Of a stretch of DNA of 7,071 nt, positions 1-4,485 are shown one piece after another (the stretch's first letter is position 1; every line of letters begins with the position of its first letter). The translations under genes were made by a program, and so were the position numbers. The notes beneath the pieces were generated by a model, which searched no databases, was not told the DNA's origin, and saw only the letters and a program-made list of their open reading frames with translations. The stretch is from Prevotellaceae bacterium UBA2718. Its GTDB lineage: Bacteria > Bacteroidota > Bacteroidia > Bacteroidales > Bacteroidaceae. The DNA lies in contig DEKQ01000132.1 in assembly GCA_002353975.1 (NCBI GenBank), positions 8,974-16,044 on the forward strand, written 5' to 3'.

Positions 1-6
1 TTAGAA

Positions 7-555
7 TTATTCATCTTCGAAATTGATTCCTTTTTCTTTGTCTTCTTTGTAATAGTCGGAGAGAAGGCCAAGGAATGTAGTGATTTCCTTGATGGCGTTC
101 TCGGTAGAGGCGCTGATCTCCTTTTTCTGCAACCTGAGCATCATGACACCATAGAGTGCGTTGAGACAGGTCTCTATCTCGTTGACGTCTTTGCTGCCGC
201 GACTGCGGAGCTCAACGATAAACGGGAGTACCTTATAGTATTCCGCATTGTAAAACGGGAATTTAGGCGACTGCAGCAACTGGCTGTGCAGCTCCATCAT
301 CTGTTGTACGACATTTTTTACTATCTGTATGTGTCCGCTTTGCGTAACACCCTCTTCGCGAATCATTCGGATGATGTTAGCATACCAGTCGATCATGTCC
401 TCACGTTGTTCGTCCGTGAGGTCGAACTGTGAGATGTAATTATGGCGTAAGGCGCTGATGTCGCAGTTGTAGGCGCGTATGATGTCCTCAACTTGCCACA
501 TGTATAACACGTATTCAGCAATGTTGGTTTTGCGTAGTTCTTGTGCAATTAGCAT
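7..555 (-). CDS. DUF4924 family protein
   Basis: This is a 182-residue protein of unknown function that I recognise as the DUF4924 family, which is largely confined to Bacteroidales. The recognisable parts are the N-terminal stretch MLIAQELRKTNIAEYVLYMW followed by QVEDIIRAY, the central REEGVTQSGH and LLQSPKFPFYNAEYY blocks, and ETCLNALYGVMMLRLQKKEI near residues 128-147. It has no signal peptide or membrane segment, is rich in predicted helix, and ends in an acidic tail (NFEDE), so it is probably a soluble cytoplasmic protein. The length agrees with the family as I know it. The ATG at 555 is the natural start because it begins the conserved N-terminus. It lies 26 bases downstream of the LysE-type exporter gene on the same strand with no promoter between them, so the two are probably co-transcribed. 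I cannot assign a biochemical role. Confidence 0.9.
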   Translation of the reverse strand: MLIAQELRKTNIAEYVLYMWQVEDIIRAYNCDISALRHNYISQFDLTDEQREDMIDWYANIIRMIREEGVTQSGHIQIVKNVVQQMMELHSQLLQSPKFPFYNAEYYKVLPFIVELRSRGSKDVNEIETCLNALYGVMMLRLQKKEISASTENAIKEITTFLGLLSDYYKEDKEKGINFEDE

Positions 556-581
556 TTAAGTGTGTGTTGACTTCTTGGATG

Positions 582-1277
582 TTAGTATATGGAATAGAGA
601 TTGAAGGCCGTACCGATGAATATGGCAAATGAGAATACCATTACGACAGTTCCAATTATCCTGTTGATTATCATAATGCCATCTAAAGAAAAGAATTCTC
701 TCACTTTGTCTATAAGCCACGTGAGTCCGTACCACCAAAGCAATGCCCCTCCTATGATGCTGAGGTATCCCAGGGACATCTCCAACGGATGGTCGGGTAC
801 GACAAATGCAAACTGAGCGAACAATGCAAGGAAGAGGAAGATAATGAGAGGGTTGGAGAAGGTGACAAAGAATGCTGTCCAGAAATTATGCTTCAGAGTA
901 CCCTTCTGGTTTTTACGGCTCTCGTGTACCTTCTTTCTCGGGTCGCTCTTGAAACAATATACCCCGAAGCAGAAGAGCAGTATTGAGCCCGAAATCTGAA
1001 GAAAGAATTTGTTTTGCGGATTATCTATGAGTTCCATCACGAAACTCATGCCGAAACCTGTAATGAGTGCATATATGAAGTCACTCAGGGTAGCTCCTAT
1101 TCCTGTGACAAATCCGTACCATCTGCCTTTGTTGAGGGTACGTTGTACACATAGAATACCAACTGGCCCCATGGGAGCAGAGCACATGATTCCGATAACC
1201 ATTCCTTTTACGATGATATCGAGGAAATTGAACTGCAAGCCAATTATTTCAAAAGGCATATTGGGTATTTCTGGCAT
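582..1277 (-). CDS. LysE/RhtB-family exporter (six-helix membrane protein)
   Basis: This 231-residue integral membrane protein looks like a LysE-family amino-acid or small-metabolite exporter of the inner membrane. The family signature is in the first helices: MCSAPMGPVGILCVQRTL at residues 31-48, then GFVTGIGATLSDFIYAL at 55-71. A second hallmark, FVTFSNPLIIFLFLALFA, is at 137-154. About six hydrophobic segments are visible (roughly 20-45, 55-82, 91-109, 133-160, 167-190 and 204-230), with a basic loop (about residues 114-129) between the third and fourth. LysE members export lysine, arginine, threonine, homoserine or other solutes, and the substrate cannot be read from sequence. The start at 1277 gives MPEIPNMPFEIIG; an ATG six codons later (residue 7) is an alternative. 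The gene begins about 38 bases after the 3' end of rnpB, with no clear TAnnTTTG box between, so it may depend on read-through from rnpB. DUF4924 follows it. Confidence 0.85.
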   Translation of the reverse strand: MPEIPNMPFEIIGLQFNFLDIIVKGMVIGIMCSAPMGPVGILCVQRTLNKGRWYGFVTGIGATLSDFIYALITGFGMSFVMELIDNPQNKFFLQISGSILLFCFGVYCFKSDPRKKVHESRKNQKGTLKHNFWTAFFVTFSNPLIIFLFLALFAQFAFVVPDHPLEMSLGYLSIIGGALLWWYGLTWLIDKVREFFSLDGIMIINRIIGTVVMVFSFAIFIGTAFNLYSIY

Positions 1278-1303
1278 GATGCTTATCTCAAGTTCTAATA
1301 TGT

Positions 1304-1328
1304 ATATATAAAAAGATGACAGTGCTCC
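1304..1328 (-). terminator. rnpB 3' end: P1 strand followed by a T tract
   Basis: On the minus strand the 3' strand of helix P1 (GGAGCACTGTCA) is followed at once by TCTTTTTATATATA. A strong helix followed by a U tract is the usual look of an intrinsic terminator. Here, however, the helix pairs with the far 5' end of the RNA rather than with a local hairpin, so efficiency is uncertain and some read-through into the exporter gene is possible. Confidence 0.4.
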
Positions 1329-1757
1329 TATAAGCCGGGTTCTGTAATCCTCTGCAGCCCCGAAAGGTCTGTATGAGGACGCCTTATCATTTATCTATGC
1401 CGTACAGTCACCTGACGGCTCTTCCTTGCGGATAGCGTTCTACCCTCCATCGTTGCCTTGTGAGACATCGGGCGGGCAACCCTGTTATGACGATGGTTTA
1501 CATGAACTTGCAGCCCCCAGTCGGCACAGCCTGCCTGTCACCAAGCAGCTGGTGGTCTCTTACACCACCTTCTCACCCTTACACCGCACACACGATTTTT
1601 TTTACCATGACCAATGAGTGTGTGCAATGCGGTTATTTTCTTCTGCCGATACCTATTGTCGCCAATAGCTTGTACTTTCGCAAGTGGGGCGCCCTGCGCT
1701 GCCCGGACTTTCCTCTCATGCCTGATGGCACCAGCGATAAGGCCGGAGCACTGTCAT
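1316..1757 (-). ncRNA. rnpB: RNase P RNA (rnpB), class A-like
   Basis: This is the catalytic RNA of ribonuclease P, which removes 5' leaders from pre-tRNAs. On the minus strand the 5' conserved region reads GAGGAAAGTCCGGGC (plus positions 1701-1715), and the 3' region reads ACAGAACCCGGCTTATAG (about 1328-1345). These are the universal CR-I and CR-V blocks that form the P4 core. The GGGTGAGAAGG and GTAAGAGACCACC blocks (about 1551-1580) match CR-II/CR-III, and AGATAAATGA appears near 1390. The ends are set by helix P1: GGAGCACTGTCA at 1745-1756 and TGACAGTGCTCC at 1317-1328 are perfect complements, extended by one A-T pair to 1757 and 1316. The length of about 440 nt is at the long end for class A. 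A hairpin of eight base pairs (1586-1593 with 1618-1625) carries an A8 tract in its loop in the P12 region. Small open frames within it are not genes. It lies between the holin-like gene and the exporter, all on one strand. Confidence 0.96.
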
Positions 1758-1789
1758 TTATCTTGTTGTCTTTAATGTTTTTGTTTGTC

Positions 1790-1808
1790 GGCGTTATGGC
1801 AACGCCAT
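1790..1808. repeat. Overlapping inverted repeats upstream of rnpB
   Basis: Two perfect inverted repeats share bases here. GGCGTT (1790-1795) and AACGCC (1801-1806) flank a 5-base loop, while ATGGC (1796-1800) and GCCAT (1804-1808) flank a 3-base loop. They cannot form together. The element sits in the 87-base gap between the end of the holin-like gene and the 5' end of rnpB, and no T tract follows on the minus strand. It may be a processing site, a weak terminator of the upstream genes, or part of an rnpB leader. No function can be assigned from sequence. Confidence 0.5.
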
Positions 1809-1844
1809 CCGAACACAATCGTATTTATACCTTGTCAAATCAGA

Positions 1845-2411
1845 CTATCTGCGCTTATATCTCCGATAGAGCTTCCATCCTAACAGTATTCCGTCGATGA
1901 TGGCGGCAGAGGATGATATCACGTCAAGAAATCTCTGGGTAGGTGATGCAAGGAATCCGCTTTTAGGCTGTTCCTGTTCGTGAAACAGGTCGTCCCAGAG
2001 TTTAGATATGTGCTGCTCCTTGTTGTTGATGTCCGTGAGGCATTGCCCTCTCTCTGCATCGGTGTTACCTTCTATGTAACCCGTACTCTTGAGCAGTGGC
2101 TTCTTGATCATACTGTCGCGGAACGCTATAGCCAGAATCAACAGTATCAAATCAAAGCCTGCGATTATCAGGAAGGCAATAGCGTACGACCCCACCACTG
2201 GTTCTATAGCATAAGCCAACGCGAACGACAGGCTAATGAATACTAATAGCGCCAGCAGCGAAACCACAATGATTATGGCTATGGCCGTGATGAGAGACGA
2301 AACCTTGTCGGCTACCTCTATCTTGGCTTGCTCCTTACGAAGTAGCGACCATTGCTGAATTTCTTCAACAAGAGTCGCTATCTTCTCTATATTTCTGTCA
2401 TTGGAAAACAT
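1845..2411 (-). CDS. Holin-like (YqjE/DUF1469-type) membrane protein with extra C-terminal domain
   Basis: This 188-residue protein has no assigned role. Residues 1-38 form an amphipathic helix (EKIATLVEEIQQWSLLRKEQ, then KIEVADKVSSL). Two long hydrophobic helices follow at about 39-67 and 72-97, and then a basic stretch (RDSMIKKPLLKS). This is the pattern of the small 'phage holin family' YqjE/DUF1469 proteins of about 115 residues, which despite the name are chromosomal membrane proteins, often next to YtxH-like genes as here. Residues about 125-188 go beyond that family. A charged, Gln/Glu-rich linker leads to TQRFLDVISSSAAIIDGILL and a very basic end (GWKLYRRYKRR). From memory this resembles the end of a separate small protein encoded after the holin-like gene in other Bacteroidales, so I infer a fusion. 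The gene lies 47 bases after the YtxH gene, probably in one transcript. Start ATG at 2411. Confidence 0.75.
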   Translation of the reverse strand: MFSNDRNIEKIATLVEEIQQWSLLRKEQAKIEVADKVSSLITAIAIIIVVSLLALLVFISLSFALAYAIEPVVGSYAIAFLIIAGFDLILLILAIAFRDSMIKKPLLKSTGYIEGNTDAERGQCLTDINNKEQHISKLWDDLFHEQEQPKSGFLASPTQRFLDVISSSAAIIDGILLGWKLYRRYKRR

Positions 2412-2458
2412 CTACACACATTATTCGCCGCCCCATAAAATGGAACGGGGTGTTTGTA

Positions 2459-2698
2459 CTATGCTTCTGCTACCTCTTCTGCTAACTCCTCTGCCTGCTT
2501 CTTTGACAGAGAGATGTTGTGCTTGTCACAGAAATCCTTAATAGTCTCTTGTATCTGATGCTTGTCACAAAAGTCCTTTACCGCGGATGAGATTTTCTCA
2601 CGTGTATCCTCACCCTTCTCAGGTGCTAAGAGAAGTGCTGCTGTCGCACCTGCTACAGCTCCGCCTACAACGGCTGCGATGTAACCTAATGTCTTCAT
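2459..2698 (-). CDS. YtxH-domain small protein
   Basis: This is a 79-residue protein with the YtxH pattern. A glycine/alanine-rich transmembrane helix (about residues 5-24, GYIAAVVGGAVAGATAALLL) is followed immediately by APEKGEDTREKI at 25-36, the family signature. The remainder is a charged, helical cytoplasmic tail ending in an acidic coil. YtxH proteins are small single-span membrane proteins linked in some bacteria to general stress, with no defined activity. Residues 40-52 and 53-65 form a tandem repeat: VKDFCDKHQIQET and IKDFCDKHNISLS. Each copy contains a cysteine and a histidine (C44/H47 and C57/H60). The gene is the first of the minus-strand block, with its own TAnnTTTG box 55 bases upstream, and is followed by the holin-like gene. 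Confidence 0.85.
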   Translation of the reverse strand: MKTLGYIAAVVGGAVAGATAALLLAPEKGEDTREKISSAVKDFCDKHQIQETIKDFCDKHNISLSKKQAEELAEEVAEA

Positions 2699-2752
2699 AA
2701 TTTTGATTAGTTAAAATGGTTATTAAATTGGTCTTACTGACTAAACTTTTTG

Positions 2753-2760
2753 CAAAAGTA
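2753..2760 (-). promoter_or_regulatory. Bacteroidetes-type -7 box for the YtxH gene
   Basis: The minus strand reads TACTTTTG, a perfect TAnnTTTG match, 54 bases before the YtxH start codon. This would place transcription start near 2746 and leave an AT-rich leader of about 48 bases. I see no good TTTG box at the -33 spacing. The -7 box lies within the inverted repeat ACTTTT-TGC-AAAAGT (2745-2759). Confidence 0.6.
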
Positions 2761-2835
2761 AGAAAAAAAACAATGAAAAGAATAAAATATAGTGTTAAAA
2801 ATAGCGAAAAGGCCGAAAACATCTGTATTTTTTTA

Positions 2836-2843
2836 TACCTTTG
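2836..2843 (+). promoter_or_regulatory. Bacteroidetes-type -7 box for the SPOR-ruvX-def operon
   Basis: TACCTTTG is a perfect TAnnTTTG match about 92 bases before the SPOR lipoprotein start. It predicts transcription start near 2850 and a 5' leader of about 85 bases. A matching TTTG at -33 is absent, so an activator or alternative upstream contact is possible. It is the only clear promoter I see before the five plus-strand genes. Confidence 0.6.
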
Positions 2844-2844
2844 T

Positions 2845-2860
2845 ACCGTAAAATTACGGT
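2845..2860. promoter_or_regulatory. Operator-like palindrome over the predicted transcription start
   Basis: ACCGTAAAATTACGGT has 7-base arms (ACCGTAA and TTACGGT) around a 2-base centre, and begins 1 base after the -7 box. Its position across the predicted start fits a dimeric repressor site better than an RNA hairpin, because the left arm would be mostly untranscribed. The regulator is unknown. Confidence 0.4.
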
Positions 2861-2885
2861 TTCATCGGAAACTGTGGCATTTTTT
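2859..2885 (+). promoter_or_regulatory. Leader hairpin followed by a T6 run
   Basis: GTTTC (2859-2863) and GAAAC (2868-2872) can form a 5-pair hairpin with loop ATCG. A run of six T (2880-2885) follows after 7 bases. This could be a weak attenuator in the SPOR operon leader, but the stem is short and AT-rich, so the call is tentative. Confidence 0.25.
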
Positions 2886-2935
2886 ACACTAAAACGATAT
2901 ATTAAACTTTTTTACAATAACACCAAGAAAGCAAA

Positions 2936-3424
2936 ATGAAAAAGACATTATTTGTATGTGCCACATTGATGGCAGCAGTTGCATTCGTAAGTTGCAGTTC
3001 TTCAAAAGAAAGTGCTTATCGTAAGGCTTACGAGAAGGCTAAGGCACAGGAGCAGAGCCAGCCACAGTATCCAACAGCTCAGCAGGCTCCCGTCGTTACT
3101 CCATTGGAGCAGCCGGCACAGCAACCATCCTATCAGACACCAACCGAGAATGTTTCCGTTCGTAGCGAGAATGTCAGCGTGATAAGCGGTAAGGGGCTGA
3201 AGGCATACTCCGTAGTTGTAGGTTCTTTCGGCGTCCGCTCTAACGCAGAGGGACTGCAGAACACACTCAATCGTGCGGGATACGATGCACAGGTGGCTTA
3301 CAACGCAGAGCGTAATATGTATCGTGTTATTGTCAGCACATTCGACAATAAGGAGAGTGCTGTGCAGAGTCGCAACTCTATTCGTTCGACCTATCCAGAC
3401 GCTTGGCTGCTCTACAGACAGTAA
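2936..3424 (+). CDS. SPOR-domain lipoprotein
   Basis: This is a 162-residue envelope lipoprotein. The N-terminus has a basic start (MKK), a hydrophobic core and a lipobox-like AFVSC with the modifiable cysteine at residue 20, followed by SSSKES. Residues about 28-70 are a Gln/Pro-rich low-complexity linker (AQEQSQPQYPTAQQ and similar). A short repeated motif, ENVSVRSENVSVISG (71-85), leads into a SPOR domain at about 86-162: KAYSVVVGSFGVRSNAEGL, then AGYDAQVAY, YRVIVSTFDNKESA and a final YPDAWLLYRQ. SPOR domains bind denuded glycan strands of peptidoglycan, typically at the division septum, so a role in division or wall remodelling is inferred. It is transcribed divergently from the YtxH gene and is the first gene of the plus-strand operon, 46 bases ahead of ruvX. 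The ATG at 2936 gives the full signal peptide; there is no strong ribosome binding site, as is usual in this phylum. Confidence 0.92.
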   Translation: MKKTLFVCATLMAAVAFVSCSSSKESAYRKAYEKAKAQEQSQPQYPTAQQAPVVTPLEQPAQQPSYQTPTENVSVRSENVSVISGKGLKAYSVVVGSFGVRSNAEGLQNTLNRAGYDAQVAYNAERNMYRVIVSTFDNKESAVQSRNSIRSTYPDAWLLYRQ

Positions 3425-3470
3425 ACGGGCCATTTCGTCTGATCCCCACATATAATAATCGATTTTTCGA

Positions 3471-3881
3471 GTGGCAAGAATACTTGCAATAGATTATGGG
3501 AAAAAGCGCACCGGACTCGCTGTGACGGACACGTTGCAGATAGTGCCCGGTGCGCTTGCTACCGTTGAGACATCTCAACTCATGGCGTTCCTCGATGATT
3601 ATGTCAGCAGAGAGCCGGTGGAACGCATAGTGATAGGTGAGCCAAAGCAACCAAACGGACAACCTTCAGAGAACTTGGCCCGAGTCAAGACATTTCAAGG
3701 GCAATGGAGAAAGAAACATCCGGAGATACCGATAGAAGGCTACGATGAACGCTTCACCTCTGTGATGGCTCACCGCACCATGCTTGATGCAGGACTGCAC
3801 AAGAAAGCAAGGCAGGACAAAGCATTGGTGGACAAAATCTCTGCTACTATAATTCTACAAGACTATTTATCCTCACGATGA
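3471..3881 (+). CDS. ruvX: RuvX/YqgF family nuclease (putative Holliday junction resolvase, 16S rRNA maturation)
   Basis: This is a 136-residue RNase H-fold protein of the YqgF/RuvX family, at the usual length. It begins ARILAIDYGKKRTGLAVTD with catalytic Asp8. VIGEPKQPNG (54-63) carries Glu57, GYDERFTSVMA (90-100) is the DER-T motif, and ALVDKISATIILQDYL (118-133) supplies the last acidic residue, Asp121. The active site therefore looks intact. The family was first proposed as a Holliday junction resolvase. In E. coli YqgF is implicated in processing the 5' end of pre-16S rRNA, and which role applies here cannot be told from sequence. The start is GTG at 3471: the frame has a stop at 3456 and no ATG between, and the GTG gives the family's N-terminus. 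Its TGA overlaps the def ATG by 4 bases, implying translational coupling. Confidence 0.95.
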   Translation: MARILAIDYGKKRTGLAVTDTLQIVPGALATVETSQLMAFLDDYVSREPVERIVIGEPKQPNGQPSENLARVKTFQGQWRKKHPEIPIEGYDERFTSVMAHRTMLDAGLHKKARQDKALVDKISATIILQDYLSSR

Positions 3882-4435
3882 TACTTCCAATATATACATA
3901 CGGTCAGCCCGTACTGAGAAAGGTTGCTCAGGACATAGACAAGAACTACCCGGAATTGGACACCCTCATAGAGAATATGTGGGACACACTGGCGGAGAGT
4001 GACGGTATCGGCCTCGCCGCTCCACAGATAGGCCTCGCTATTCGCCTCGTTGTGATAGATTTGAGGGACCTGAAAGACACATTCCCTGAATATGCGGACT
4101 TTAAGAACGTATATATAAATCCGCATATCATAGAGTTTGACGAAACAAATACCGATACTTCAGAGGAAGGTTGCCTGTCATTGCCGGCAATTCATGAGAA
4201 GGTGGTAAGACCTACGCGCATCAGGGTAAGATACTGCGATGCAGACTTTCAGGAGCATGATGAGTGGATAGAGGGTTATCTCGCCCGTGTCATGCAGCAT
4301 GAGTTTGACCATCTGGAAGGCAAAATGTTTATTGACCACATCTCGCCACTCAGGAAACAGCTCATCAAGTCTAAGCTGCGCTCACTTCTGCAAGGCAAGT
4401 TCCGTTGTTCTTACAAGGTCAAGATTCCAAGATAA
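3878..4435 (+). CDS. def: Peptide deformylase
   Basis: This 185-residue metalloenzyme removes the N-formyl group from the initiator methionine of nascent proteins at the ribosome exit. All three family motifs are complete: GIGLAAPQ at 43-50, EGCLS at 97-101 with metal ligand Cys99, and QHEFDHLEG at 140-148, with ligands His141 and His145 and catalytic Glu142. The N-terminus MILPIYTYGQPVLRKVA is typical, and VVRPTRIRVRY (109-119) matches the usual strand after motif 2. The length is normal for a Bacteroidetes enzyme, with a basic C-terminal tail (KFRCSYKVKIPR). The start overlaps the ruvX stop (ATGA). A 50-base gap without a promoter box leads to the TPR gene, so def is an internal gene of the operon. 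Confidence 0.97.
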   Translation: MILPIYTYGQPVLRKVAQDIDKNYPELDTLIENMWDTLAESDGIGLAAPQIGLAIRLVVIDLRDLKDTFPEYADFKNVYINPHIIEFDETNTDTSEEGCLSLPAIHEKVVRPTRIRVRYCDADFQEHDEWIEGYLARVMQHEFDHLEGKMFIDHISPLRKQLIKSKLRSLLQGKFRCSYKVKIPR

Positions 4436-4485
4436 GCGGGGAAATGTTTACGAAATCCGTGAACTAATACACATTATCTGTTTTA

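Noticed and set aside
601..1311. Plus-strand open frames at 601-816, 789-986 and 1009-1311.
   Set aside because: They are antisense to a clear LysE-family gene and have no family resemblance or start signals.
1816..1839. Possible rnpB promoter on the minus strand: TTTG (1836-1839) and TACGATTG (1816-1823).
   Set aside because: The -7 box has one mismatch and the spacer is only 12 bases, well below the usual 19-21; it would also leave a leader of about 55 bases.
1426..1900. Several open frames of about 60-146 codons on both strands between 1426 and 1900.
   Set aside because: They lie wholly or mostly in rnpB, whose conserved blocks and closing P1 helix explain the sequence; their translations are low in recognisable structure.
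1845..2411. Phage origin for the 'holin' gene.
   Set aside because: There are no other phage genes nearby, and this family is mostly chromosomal and misnamed; the neighbourhood is core genome.
2431..2450. CCCCAT...ATGG...GGGG inverted repeat between the YtxH and holin-like genes.
   Set aside because: The pairings are short and interrupted and no T tract follows, so it is probably only spacer sequence.
3002..3662. Minus-strand open frames at 3002-3451 and 3378-3662.
   Set aside because: They are antisense to the SPOR and ruvX genes, both of which show complete conserved motifs; the Leu/Cys-rich translation is typical of a shadow frame.
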